From an uncultured Lewinella sp. (GTDB lineage: Bacteria; Bacteroidota; Bacteroidia; Chitinophagales; Saprospiraceae), in NCBI GenBank assembly GCA_938021455.1, contig CALIGP010000391.1, forward strand, positions 1-12,601: 12,601 nucleotides of DNA. Direction: 5' to 3'. The stretch's first letter is position 1, and every line of letters begins with the position of its first letter. The translations under genes were made by a program, and so were the position numbers. The notes beneath the pieces were generated by a model. The model made no database searches and was not told the DNA's origin. It worked only from the letters and a program-made list of their open reading frames with translations. This document shows positions 1 through 7,052 of the stretch, one piece after another.

Positions 1-1
1 C

Positions 2-397
2 ATGTCTTCCGTCCGAGATCTTTCCCGCCTCTTACAACAAATGAAGCCCGAGGTCCAGCCCGGGGCTTTCATCTTCACTACCTCCCAGACGCCAAAAAAA
101 GCCTGGGAATTGGCAGCGGTTACTATTGTCAAAGAACCTGAAGGAATCACTTACGTGCTACCGCAGGTGGTAGCCGATGAGGAAAATATTGCTTACGAAT
201 TTGTCGCTTCCTGGATTATGCTTACCGTTCATTCTGATCTGGAAGCGGTGGGCCTCACGGCTGCGGTATCTGCGGCCCTCGCCGATGCTGGCATCAGTTG
301 CAACGTAGTGGCAGGGTTTTACCACGACCACCTTTTTGTCCCCAAAGAGAAAGAGTCGGTAGCGCTAAAAACTCTTCAGCAATTGACGCTTAGCTGA
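2..397 (+). CDS. ACT domain-containing protein (DUF2241/ACT_3-ACT_7 type)
   Basis: A 131-residue soluble protein. The N-terminal half (residues about 1-65: short helix DLSRLLQQMKPEV, then the strand GAFIFTT) matches the DUF2241/ACT_3 type. The C-terminal half (about 68-125) is a recognisable ACT fold containing WIMLTVHSDLEAVGLTAAVS, the AGISCNVVAG turn and the YHDHLFVP strand. ACT domains usually bind amino acids or other small ligands; this stand-alone family has no established reaction, so the ligand and role are unknown. The ATG sits one base into the window, but the protein begins where family members usually begin, so it is probably complete; an upstream in-frame start cannot be excluded. 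The next gene is convergent, with a 121-nt gap. Confidence 0.82.
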   Translation: MSSVRDLSRLLQQMKPEVQPGAFIFTTSQTPKKAWELAAVTIVKEPEGITYVLPQVVADEENIAYEFVASWIMLTVHSDLEAVGLTAAVSAALADAGISCNVVAGFYHDHLFVPKEKESVALKTLQQLTLS

Positions 398-431
398 ACG
401 CTGTAAACGGGCTATCTGCGGAGTGTACCCC

Positions 432-470
432 TGCTTTTCTGAAAGCGATCTTTGCACCTGCGATCGCGCC
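432..470 (+). promoter_or_regulatory. Intergenic motif copy A (TGCTTT..AAAGC.ATCTTT.GCACCTGCG..GCGCC)
   Basis: This lies between two convergent genes. It reads GCTTT, 4 nt, AAAGC (a 5-bp inverted pair), then GATCTTTGCACCTGCG and GCGCC. A near-identical string occurs at 6897-6934 and a related one on the minus strand at 11903-11927. ATCTTTG matches the Bacteroidota -7 element TAnnTTTG except for the first base, so a promoter is one reading. Here, however, it would point into the 3' end of the leftward AI-2E gene. A dispersed intergenic repeat is the alternative. What is seen is sequence recurrence; the function is inferred. Confidence 0.35.
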
Positions 471-518
471 TCATTCTAGCTAATTCCCTCAAAGATTCAT
501 CCGCAAAATCTGTGATCC

Positions 519-1595
519 CTAGCTAATACGCCCCCCATACTCTTTGCCCATCATCTCCCAAACGGTGAGTAGCAGCGCTGCGATCGTAGGCCCCACTACA
601 AAACCACTTAGACCAAATGCCGTGATGCCACCCAGAGTAGAGATAAGCACGAGATAATCGGGCATCTCTGTATCACGACCGACGAGGAGTGGACGCAGGA
701 GATTGTCTATTAGGCCAATAATCAGGGAGCCAATAATAATTAACGCAATGCCTTTTCCTACCTGTCCTTGTGCGATGAGAATGATGGCTGTTGGCAGCCA
801 AATGATGGCACTTCCTCCTACGGGGAGTAGGGCTAATAAGGTCATCGCTACGCCCCAAAGTAAAGCTGCCGGTACGCCAAGAATGGCAAAGGTTATTCCT
901 CCAATCATGCCCTGCACCGCTGCTACTACTAAGGTGCCTTTCAGTGTGGCTTTACTCACTTGTGCGAAGCGGCGGAATAGCGTTCGTTCCCGGGTATTAC
1001 CCATCGGAATGGTATTGGTGATGGAACGCATGATGCCCCGTCCGTCCTTTAAGAAGAAATAGAGCAGGTATAAAACCAGGGTAAACTGAACGAAAATATT
1101 GATGAGACTTCCGCCAAAGGTCAGTGCCTTATTAGCCACAAACTGACTCACCTCTACGGCCACGTTACTTAGTCTGGTCTTAAGGTCCTCCATGGTAACG
1201 CCATAGTCTCCGAGCACGTCAACGGCCATTGGTACACGGTCTTCGAGGTAGTGTAGGACGACCGAAGGATCCATCTCTCCGCTCTCCACCGATTCGTAGA
1301 GACCAACGCCCTGATTAACGATTGCGAGACTCAATAGCACGAAGGGAACGATAACGAAAAGAAAAACCAAAACGGTTGTAATTCCTGCGGCCAAACCGGC
1401 CCTTCGAATCCCAATTTTTTTTCGAATGACACCGTATGGGCCGTAAAAAATAATGGTCAATACCACCGCCCAAAGTACCGTGAGTAAAAACGGGCCAACC
1501 ATCCCAAGAAAGGCGAGTGTTGTCATTGCCACGATAATGAAAAAGAGGTTACGGCTAACCTTCTTCAGAATGGCTGGACTTTCGTAGGTGGACAT
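519..1595 (-). CDS. AI-2E family transporter (PerM/YdiK-like membrane protein)
   Basis: A 358-residue polytopic inner-membrane protein of the AI-2E/PerM family (PF01594). Hydrophobic helices lie at about residues 16-52 (a pair), 68-94, 163-182, 218-246 (a pair), 250-275, 281-297 and 318-347. Between helices 4 and 5 is the long soluble stretch (about 95-160) typical of the family. The conserved DNLLRPLLVG (297-306) and the C-terminal glycine-rich LGG..AFGLSGFVVGP (321-336) are diagnostic. Members are annotated as exporters of autoinducer-2 or other solutes, or as Na+/H+ antiporters; the substrate here cannot be told. I chose the ATG giving MSTYES; a TTG 12 nt upstream (1607) is in frame but less likely. 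It appears monocistronic: a strong hairpin separates it from the upstream gene of the same strand. Confidence 0.88.
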   Translation of the reverse strand: MSTYESPAILKKVSRNLFFIIVAMTTLAFLGMVGPFLLTVLWAVVLTIIFYGPYGVIRKKIGIRRAGLAAGITTVLVFLFVIVPFVLLSLAIVNQGVGLYESVESGEMDPSVVLHYLEDRVPMAVDVLGDYGVTMEDLKTRLSNVAVEVSQFVANKALTFGGSLINIFVQFTLVLYLLYFFLKDGRGIMRSITNTIPMGNTRERTLFRRFAQVSKATLKGTLVVAAVQGMIGGITFAILGVPAALLWGVAMTLLALLPVGGSAIIWLPTAIILIAQGQVGKGIALIIIGSLIIGLIDNLLRPLLVGRDTEMPDYLVLISTLGGITAFGLSGFVVGPTIAALLLTVWEMMGKEYGGRIS

Positions 1596-1618
1596 ATCTT
1601 TTAGCAATTAGAGCTGTG

Positions 1619-1650
1619 GAACCGGAGAGGTGCAAGCACCTCTCCGGTTC
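1619..1650 (-). terminator. Perfect 15-bp hairpin after the HEPN gene
   Basis: GAACCGGAGAGGTGC (1619-1633) pairs perfectly with 1636-1650 across a 2-nt AA spacer. It begins 15 nt past the stop codon of the leftward gene at 1666-3051 and ends 23 nt before the AI-2E start codon. On the minus strand the bases after the stem are CACAGCTCTAATTG, with no U-tract. It is therefore not a canonical intrinsic terminator. It may act as an RNA 3'-end stabiliser, a factor-dependent terminator, or a structure in the 5' leader of the AI-2E gene. Confidence 0.5.
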
Positions 1651-1665
1651 TCTCCAGCTTCTCGT

Positions 1666-3051
1666 TTATGCGGGAAGGCGTACAGCCTTAATCATATGAC
1701 CGTCAGGACTTTCTTTATCGTACAGAATAATGGACTCCTGCTCGATAAGAATATTGACCAATGAGTAGGTGGTGCCAATGGCATACCCCTTATTGGCAAG
1801 GAACTGGGTGACGAACCACTTCAGCCCTACGTAGTCCGTGTAATTGAGACTCAGGGCTTCTTCCAGTTCTGTAATGATTTCTTCTTCCGTAATGACGATG
1901 TAGCCTGGAGCAGCGGTCTTTTTATATGTCTTGACCTTATGCTCCAGCTTGATTTTACCCAGAATTTTAGGCCCTACAAGCTTCACCCGATGATCAGAGT
2001 CCGGATCAGCATCAATAAGTTCATCTTTTTCAACGTGTTCGGACGGAGCGCGGCTACCGGAGATGCTCTCCTGTTTTTTAGCAATTTGCTCCGCTTCAAC
2101 TTCTTCTTCCCGAACCACTTCTGCCGCTGCCTGGTGGATGGCTTGCTTCTCCTTGAGACTGAGAACAATCTCATCGATGTGCTTCTCTGCTTCCGTGATG
2201 ATTTTAGTCAGCTCAGTAGACAGCGATTTCCCTTTCGTTAACTCATCGTGGAAAAAAGTCGCCTGGTGAGCGACCTTGTTACGGATGCGGGACATCTCCT
2301 TCCAGAGTTTCTCAAACTCCTTGTCGCGGAAGAATTTCTTGAAGTACTTAGTATAGTTACCTTGCAGGTTATTCTTTAGCTCGGTGAGTTCTTCGATGGA
2401 GTCAATCCTTTCCAGAATCTCCAGTACCTTCTCGGGCTCGTTGAAGCCGGTAGATTGCTTGTAGATCAGCAGGCCAAGATCATCAAAGTCAGCAAACTCA
2501 ATGTCACTGTTGATGAAATAGCTAAACTGATTAGAACGGTTTCTTTGCCGACTCTTGACTTTCTCGATCATTTTGGGGGTCGCGGTTACGTCCCACCAAT
2601 TCATACCCACCCGCTGAAAGAAAAACTTGATGAGGTAGCGGCGAAGGAGGTTTTCTACAGCGTTGATTTTAGGATAGAGCTGGTTAGCAATTTCCGAAGA
2701 GATATCATCTTTTAGTACCCGAAGGTGAGCGAATTTGAGGTTGTCCCGAAGGTGGCGAAGTAGTCGTTGGCGAAAGGGCTCAAGATTTTCAAAATATTTA
2801 CTCTCTACCCGAAGAACAAATGCAGCTTCTACTAAGTCTGTGAGAATTTTACTGGTGTCGACGGGTAAAACAGAGACGAGCATTTCATCTTCTCCTTTGA
2901 TAACGGCAGCGCCTCCTTTGTCTTGTGTAATAATTGGCGACCGGCCGTTCCAGACCTCTTTACTATAGCTAAGGGCGTGTATAAATGCCTCTTGATTGTT
3001 GATGTCTGCCGGATCGATGCATAGCAGCTCGAAGGTGAAATTCCCTGACAT
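1666..3051 (-). CDS. HEPN-motif protein of unknown function (putative RNase or RNA-binding)
   Basis: A 461-residue soluble protein without signal peptide or membrane segment. Residues 1-110 form an unassigned alpha/beta domain. Residues about 118-300 are helical and resemble HEPN domains of the Swt1/Apea-like kind: AVENLLRRYLIKFFF (131-145), NWWD (151-154), and the key IRNKVAH, an R-x4-H motif with R257 and H262. In HEPN RNases this Arg/His pair forms the metal-independent active site. A charged, low-complexity helical linker (about 300-355, many E/K/A) follows. A basic stretch precedes a C-terminal domain (about 385-461) whose WFVTQFLANKGYAIG..YSLVNILIEQESIILYD pattern looks like a winged helix ending in a GHMIKAVRL wing. 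The start codon fits the N-terminal strand. There is no toxin or antitoxin partner or defence neighbour next to it. Function is not established: the HEPN call is from motif and helix pattern, and the winged helix is inference. Confidence 0.72.
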   Translation of the reverse strand: MSGNFTFELLCIDPADINNQEAFIHALSYSKEVWNGRSPIITQDKGGAAVIKGEDEMLVSVLPVDTSKILTDLVEAAFVLRVESKYFENLEPFRQRLLRHLRDNLKFAHLRVLKDDISSEIANQLYPKINAVENLLRRYLIKFFFQRVGMNWWDVTATPKMIEKVKSRQRNRSNQFSYFINSDIEFADFDDLGLLIYKQSTGFNEPEKVLEILERIDSIEELTELKNNLQGNYTKYFKKFFRDKEFEKLWKEMSRIRNKVAHQATFFHDELTKGKSLSTELTKIITEAEKHIDEIVLSLKEKQAIHQAAAEVVREEEVEAEQIAKKQESISGSRAPSEHVEKDELIDADPDSDHRVKLVGPKILGKIKLEHKVKTYKKTAAPGYIVITEEEIITELEEALSLNYTDYVGLKWFVTQFLANKGYAIGTTYSLVNILIEQESIILYDKESPDGHMIKAVRLPA

Positions 3052-3192
3052 GATTGAAATAATTGGACCATTGGTAATGGATTGATGTTATTGGCTGCAA
3101 TATAGCGAATTTTCGCGCGGGCCATTGAGGGAACGGCAGGGCTTATTGGGGTAAACCAGCAGAATTGGGTGGGGAAACAACACGTAACAACA

Positions 3193-3209
3193 GGCGCGGG
3201 CGCAGGTCC
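3193..3209 (-). repeat. Intergenic motif copy D (GGACCTGCG-N3-GCGCC)
   Basis: On the minus strand this reads GGACCTGCGCCCGCGCC. It differs from the core of copy A (454-470) by one base in the GCACCTGCG block, with the same 3-nt spacer before GCGCC. The preceding minus-strand context, GAGTACCCC...CCTGCTTTT, also resembles the GAGTGTACCCCTGCTTTT that precedes copy A, which suggests a longer shared element that has partly decayed. It lies about 145-160 nt upstream of the HEPN start codon on the same strand. Confidence 0.3.
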
Positions 3210-3310
3210 AGTGGAAGCCGCTAAAAGCAGGGTAGGGGTACTCTATTTCCTGCGCTTGGGCCCGGAAAGATGAAATATGGCCCGGGAAAGCTCCGCTTTA
3301 CTACCACCAA

Positions 3311-3375
3311 ATAAAAAAGCGATCAGCTACCATTGATACCAGCCAAAGGCAAAGTACAACGATAGCTGATCGCTT
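3311..3375 (-). terminator. Intrinsic terminator of the alanine/glycine symporter gene
   Basis: On the minus strand, AAGCGATCAGCTA (complement of 3363-3375) pairs perfectly over 13 bp with TAGCTGATCGCTT (complement of 3317-3329). It is followed at once by a T-run (GCTTTTTTAT, complement of 3311-3320). The hairpin starts about 50 nt after the symporter stop codon. The 33-nt loop is longer than usual, but the perfect stem plus T-tract is the classical Rho-independent layout. Confidence 0.72.
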
Positions 3376-3425
3376 AAAGCTGATGGCAAGATTCATACCC
3401 GCCAACCAGATGGGAAAGCTTACGC

Positions 3426-4964
3426 TTATGAGGTGCGCTTAATCTCTCCACTCTTTACCCGGCTTAGGTAGTCTGCCAGAGCGCGTCTTACGTTGGGCAT
3501 TAGCAGGTAGAGGCCGAGAACGTTCGGGAAACACATCGCGAAGATCATAGCATCACCGAAACCAAAGACGGCCCGGGCGCTGATGGCAGAACCAATGACG
3601 ACGAAGCAACAGAAAATCACTTTGTAGATGTTTTCCTGCGTCTTACTTTCTCCGAAGAGGTAAGTCCAACACTTCAGGCCGTAGTACGACCAGCTGATCA
3701 TGGTAGACAGTGCAAACAGGATAACGGCGAAAGCCAGTACGGTTGGGAACCAGCTGATGACTGAGCCGAAGGCTGCAGAAGTGATACTGATGTCAGCAAA
3801 CTCACCTGCCTGCAGGCCAGTGTTGGCCCATTCTGCACCGTTGCCACCATAGTTTGTGATGATGATCACCAGGGCGGTGATGGTACAGATGACTACGGTG
3901 TCAATGAACGGCTCCAGCAGGGCAACAATACCTTCGCTGATGGGCTCATCGGTTTTAGCCGCTGAGTGCGCAATGGAAGCAGAACCTACACCCGCTTCGT
4001 TACTAAAGGCAGAACGTCGGAAACCTTGAATCAAAACTCCGATAAAGCCACCATACATCGCCTCTGCGTTGAACGCGCCGGAGAAAATACTGGCGAAGGC
4101 CGAGGGGATTTCCGTAAAGTGGTAGCCCAGTACGATGAAAGCCCCCACCAGGTAAATGCCCACCATGAAGGGAACGATGCGCTCCGTCACCCGGGCAATA
4201 CTCTTGATACCACCGATGATGATAACACCAATGACGACGGCCATCAACAGGCCAAACATCCAGCCATTGCCGTACAGGAAGCTTTCTTCTCCGCCGGTCA
4301 CGGCGATCAGCTGGCTGGTCGCCTGGTTGATTTGAACCATGTTGCCGCCGCCAACGCTACCGCCAATACAGAAGATGGCGAAGAGGACAGCCAGAATCTT
4401 ACCGAGTATTCCCCAGCCTTTTTCCTTTAGGCCTTTGTCAAGATAATACATCGGACCACCGGATACACTGCCGTCAGCGTTGACGTTACGGTACATCAAA
4501 CCAAGGGATACTTCCGTGAATTTTGAGGTCATACCCAGCACACCGGCAAAGATCATCCAGAAAGTTGCTCCGGGGCCACCAAGGCTTACTGCAGCGGCAA
4601 CACCCGCAATGTTACCAACACCAACGGTGCCGGAAAGAGCGGCCGTCAGGGCCTGGAAGTGAGATACTTCTCCTTCGTCCTCCGGATCATCATACTTTCC
4701 TCTTACTACATCAAGAGCATGCTTGAAGCCGGTGATATTGATGAAGCCCATGTAGAAGGTGAACACAATGGCGCCAACGATCAGCCAGGGCAAAACGAAG
4801 GGGACACCATCGGCGACTTCAAAAAAGATGACGGCTTCTACAAAGGCCGTAATGGGTTCGAAGATGCGTTGTAAGGCGGCATCAATGCCCGTAGCTTCGT
4901 CTTGCGCAGAGAGCAACAAGGGAGCAAAAAGGGAGAGTAAAACGAGGTAATGTTTCTTGAACAT
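3426..4964 (-). CDS. Alanine/glycine:cation symporter (AGCS family)
   Basis: A 512-residue inner-membrane carrier of the AGCS family (amino acid carrier protein, PF01235), which takes up alanine or glycine with Na+ or H+. Family hallmarks are visible: ALSGTVGVGNIAGVAAAV (109-126), the GGPMYYLDKGLKEKGWG motif (169-185), the FRRSAFSNEAGVGSASIAHS region in the second half, and about ten hydrophobic helices. The N-terminal stretch MFKKHYLVLLSLFAPLLLSAQ looks like a signal peptide preceding an extra segment, a form I regard as usual for Bacteroidota members; length is slightly above the typical 450-480. It is monocistronic, ends at an intrinsic terminator, and is divergent from the sigma factor gene. 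The cation and exact amino acid are not resolved by sequence. Confidence 0.93.
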   Translation of the reverse strand: MFKKHYLVLLSLFAPLLLSAQDEATGIDAALQRIFEPITAFVEAVIFFEVADGVPFVLPWLIVGAIVFTFYMGFINITGFKHALDVVRGKYDDPEDEGEVSHFQALTAALSGTVGVGNIAGVAAAVSLGGPGATFWMIFAGVLGMTSKFTEVSLGLMYRNVNADGSVSGGPMYYLDKGLKEKGWGILGKILAVLFAIFCIGGSVGGGNMVQINQATSQLIAVTGGEESFLYGNGWMFGLLMAVVIGVIIIGGIKSIARVTERIVPFMVGIYLVGAFIVLGYHFTEIPSAFASIFSGAFNAEAMYGGFIGVLIQGFRRSAFSNEAGVGSASIAHSAAKTDEPISEGIVALLEPFIDTVVICTITALVIIITNYGGNGAEWANTGLQAGEFADISITSAAFGSVISWFPTVLAFAVILFALSTMISWSYYGLKCWTYLFGESKTQENIYKVIFCCFVVIGSAISARAVFGFGDAMIFAMCFPNVLGLYLLMPNVRRALADYLSRVKSGEIKRTS

Positions 4965-5283
4965 GAATGTGGGGTCGATTAGTCAGGAGTGCGTAAGGTA
5001 ATAACTTTTAATTGCCACAATAATAAGGCCGTTACACGAATACAGCCTGGAAGCATCTTTTAGGCAGCCTTGTGCTTAATAAATTGCGGGTTTGAAAACA
5101 TCTTTGAAGTTGCCAGTTGCCAGGTTGCCGGATGCCCTGCTTTATGGGTGACGGTCAACCGGCAACTAGGCACTCGGTAACTCTGTAAACGGAATGACCT
5201 TATTGAAATCTGCAGCCTGTTGTGCACACTAGACAATGATCAGGATGGGGTATAAGCCGAAAATGCTACCTTGCGTGCCCGCC
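4965..5283. other. Divergent intergenic region between symporter and sigma factor genes
   Basis: A gap of about 319 nt that must hold the promoters of two divergent units. For the leftward symporter a weak candidate on the minus strand is TTG (complement of 5018-5020), 17 nt, TACCTTAC (complement of 4993-5000), compared with TTG/TAnnTTTG. No convincing match was seen for the sigma factor. The middle holds a small cluster of GTTGCC units (5108-5166). In-frame ATGs at 5236, 5245 and 5263 lie in the right end and could extend the sigma factor. Confidence 0.45.
5108..5166. repeat. GTTGCC tandem units with an inverted copy
   Basis: AGTTGCC (5108-5114), AGTTGCC (5115-5121), AGGTTGCC (5122-5129) and GGATGCC (5130-5136) follow head to tail. 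The 8-mer GTTGCCGG (5124-5131) has its exact reverse complement CCGGCAAC at 5159-5166, giving an 8-bp stem with a 27-nt loop. It resembles the short GTTGCC/GGCAAC low-complexity tracts found in intergenic DNA of some Bacteroidota. No function is assigned. Confidence 0.5.
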
Positions 5284-6015
5284 ATGCAACCAAATTCTAC
5301 AATCACGGATGAGCAACTGTTGGACCGACTTCGGGCCGGAGAGGCCAGTGCCTTAGATGTACTCTTCCGCCGGCATTATGTCGAATTATGCCGGGTGGCC
5401 AATCGCTACGTACAGAATGAATCGCAGGCGGAAGACTTAATTCAGGAATTATTTGCCTCCGTTTGTGAGAAAAGAGAAGGCCTGCCTGAAGAGCTGGCGT
5501 CCGTAGGGGGCTACCTCCGCCGGGCAGCTCGTAATCGAAGCCTGAACTTCCTACGCGATCAAAACCGTATCCCGGTCAACGACGGTGAAGTTCCGGAATT
5601 CATCGCTGCCGGTAGTTTGGCTTCTGACGCATTGGAGCAAGATGATCTTCGCCGGCGCATCAATGGCGCCATCAACCGGCTCCCGGAACGCTGCCGACTT
5701 GTATTCACGATGAGTAAAATCGATGATATGAGCAACCGCGAAATCGCCGAATCCTTAGAGATTAGCCCGAAAACGGTGGAAAACCAGATGACCCGCGCTT
5801 ACCGCTTTCTCCGAGAGTGGCTGGCTGTCGGACTACTCATATGTCTTTCTGCAAGCGGAAATATTTTGTTAGCTGGCGGACGAATCAGCCCTGAAAACGC
5901 CGCACAAGTCTGCCAAATGACCTTTGCCATCGAAAAAACAACCTTTGTATTGGGGGTAGGCCCTAATTTTGGTGTCAACGCTTTGAAAGCCTCCCTAAGC
6001 TTAAACAGCAAATGA
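5284..6015 (+). CDS. ECF RNA polymerase sigma factor, FecI-like, with a long C-terminal tail
   Basis: A 243-residue sigma-70 family factor. Region 2 spans about residues 23-93 (SALDVLFRRHYVELCRVANRY, then QAEDLIQELFASV and YLRRAARNRSLNFLRD). Region 4 spans about 124-176 (INRLPERCRLVFTMSKIDDMSNREIAESLEISPKTVENQMTRA), including the helix-turn-helix that contacts the -35 element. The start at 5284 places region 2 at the usual distance; starts at 5236, 5245 and 5263 would add 7-16 residues of unremarkable sequence. Oddly, about 64 residues continue after region 4. These include LAVGLLICLSASGNILLAGG (180-199), which could span a membrane, whereas related factors normally stop near residue 180-195. 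The stop overlaps the anti-sigma start (ATGA), so the two are translationally coupled. Its targets are presumably the receptor genes downstream. Confidence 0.88.
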   Translation: MQPNSTITDEQLLDRLRAGEASALDVLFRRHYVELCRVANRYVQNESQAEDLIQELFASVCEKREGLPEELASVGGYLRRAARNRSLNFLRDQNRIPVNDGEVPEFIAAGSLASDALEQDDLRRRINGAINRLPERCRLVFTMSKIDDMSNREIAESLEISPKTVENQMTRAYRFLREWLAVGLLICLSASGNILLAGGRISPENAAQVCQMTFAIEKTTFVLGVGPNFGVNALKASLSLNSK

Positions 6016-6869
6016 ATTCATTGAGCGATAAAAAGATTGATAAACTAGTCTCTGCCTATGGCGAGGAGTATACTCCCGACGTAGAGAAAGGCCTGCAAAA
6101 GCTACATGCCCGATTGGGAATGGAGCAAAATCATACTCCTGTACGTCAGTTGCCCGTTAAAAAGTGGTTGTCTATGGCTGCGGCTGTTCTGCTGTTGTGT
6201 TCTGCTGCTTACTTCTTATTCCCAGGACAGGAAACGATGGTTTTCGCTAACGATGGCGAATCTCCCTTGGAAATCAGTTTGCCGGACGGAACAGTTGCCA
6301 TCTTGCAGAGTGGTGCTATTCTTAGTCACGACCCTGCTTTTAATGAGGTAGAGCGTCGAATTCAATTGGATGGTCAGGCCTTCTTTCAGGTGCACAAAGA
6401 CAAGAGCCGTCCGTTTTTTGTGGGGAATACGGCAACGGAATTGCGGGTTACGGGGACTGCCTTTAATCTACGAGTGGAGGACGAAGAATTAGAAGTAGAA
6501 GTTTCAGAAGGCTCGGTTGAGCTTACAAAGGAAGACGAAAAATTAGCCGTTACCGCTAATAAATGTGGTTTGTCCAAGAAAGGCAAAACCCTACAGCTTA
6601 TGGACGCCCCAAATCTTAATCGTCATGCTTGGCGTACGGGCAGGATGGTCTTCGAAGACGCTTCCCTTGCCGAGGTGTTAGAAGCCATGCGGACGAATTT
6701 TGGCTTTTCAGTTAAGAAGGCTAAAGGCTGCAACTTCCCCGTTTCTGCAAGTTTTTCAACGGATAATCCCGTTGCCATTTTAGAAACTATCGCTAAGCTT
6801 GGCGGCGGTGAGCTGGATGAATCAAGAGCCGCAGATCAGATCTTCCACCTGAAGGGAATTTGCCAATAA
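6012..6869 (+). CDS. FecR family anti-sigma factor (FecR + DUF4974)
   Basis: A 285-residue inner-membrane signal relay. The cytoplasmic N-terminus (1-50) is short and would hold the sigma factor. One transmembrane helix follows at about 51-71 (KWLSMAAAVLLLCSAAYFLF). The periplasmic FecR domain is at about 82-172 (LEISLPDGTVAILQSGA, ERRIQLDGQAFFQVHKDKSRPF, ELRVTGTAFNLRV), and a DUF4974 domain at about 205-265 (WRTGRMVFEDASLAEVLEAM). DUF4974 is a typical Bacteroidota addition and is thought to contact the receptor. The cytoplasmic part lacks a large recognisable anti-sigma domain, as is common in this group. The gene overlaps the sigma factor by 4 nt. Confidence 0.92.
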   Translation: MNSLSDKKIDKLVSAYGEEYTPDVEKGLQKLHARLGMEQNHTPVRQLPVKKWLSMAAAVLLLCSAAYFLFPGQETMVFANDGESPLEISLPDGTVAILQSGAILSHDPAFNEVERRIQLDGQAFFQVHKDKSRPFFVGNTATELRVTGTAFNLRVEDEELEVEVSEGSVELTKEDEKLAVTANKCGLSKKGKTLQLMDAPNLNRHAWRTGRMVFEDASLAEVLEAMRTNFGFSVKKAKGCNFPVSASFSTDNPVAILETIAKLGGGELDESRAADQIFHLKGICQ

Positions 6870-6896
6870 TCTCCCGGGCCAGCAGCTACACACGCT

Positions 6897-6934
6897 TGCT
6901 TTAAAAGCCATCTTTTGCACCTGCGTTTAGCGCC
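6897..6934 (+). promoter_or_regulatory. Intergenic motif copy B upstream of the receptor gene
   Basis: It reads TGCTTT, then AAAAGCCATCTTTTGCACCTGCG, 4 nt, GCGCC (split here for length). This parallels copy A at 432-470 closely, including the GCTTT/AAAGC inverted pair. It lies about 120-155 nt upstream of the TonB-dependent receptor start. ATCTTTTG resembles the Bacteroidota -7 element, so it could be the receptor promoter. It also supplies the left arm of the hairpin at 6917-6972. No clear TTG -33 element is correctly spaced. Confidence 0.35.
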
Positions 6935-6981
6935 CCCCTTTTGAAAATATAGTAAAGCGAGGCCGCAGGTGCCGTGTTTTT
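6917..6981 (+). terminator. Possible terminator or attenuator between fecR and the receptor gene
   Basis: GCACCTGCG (6917-6925) pairs perfectly with CGCAGGTGC (6964-6972), a 9-bp GC-rich stem with a 38-nt loop. The T-run at 6977-6981 follows after CGTG. It lies 47 nt past the fecR stop and 72 nt before the receptor start. The structure could end the sigma/anti-sigma transcript or attenuate read-through into the receptor gene. The long loop and the spacing to the T-run make this tentative. Confidence 0.35.
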
Positions 6982-7052
6982 ATCGTTTGAAAGCAAGGAG
7001 TCCTTGCTAACTACCATTTTGATCGAACGATCATCCTGAAGAAATCTGACCC

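Larger units (their letters stand above)
3052..3425. other. 374-nt intergenic region without a gene
   Basis: This is the gap between two leftward genes. No credible reading frame was seen. From right to left it holds the symporter terminator (3311-3375), a stretch with two related GC-rich strings (GGGCCCGGAAAG at about 3256 and GGCCCGGGAAAG at about 3279), one minus-strand copy of the GNACCTGCG-N3-GCGCC motif (3193-3209), and the presumed promoter region of the HEPN gene. On the minus strand TATATTGC, about 30-35 nt before that start codon, is a weak partial match to the -7 consensus TAnnTTTG, too poor to call. Confidence 0.6.

Noticed and set aside
703..1062. A 119-residue rightward frame inside the AI-2E gene.
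   Set aside because: It is antisense to a conserved membrane protein; the Met/Pro/Ala-rich translation has no recognisable family pattern.
3966..4430. A 154-residue rightward frame inside the symporter gene.
   Set aside because: It is antisense to strongly conserved AGCS motifs; its H/N/D/E-rich composition is an artefact of reading the complement of hydrophobic codons.
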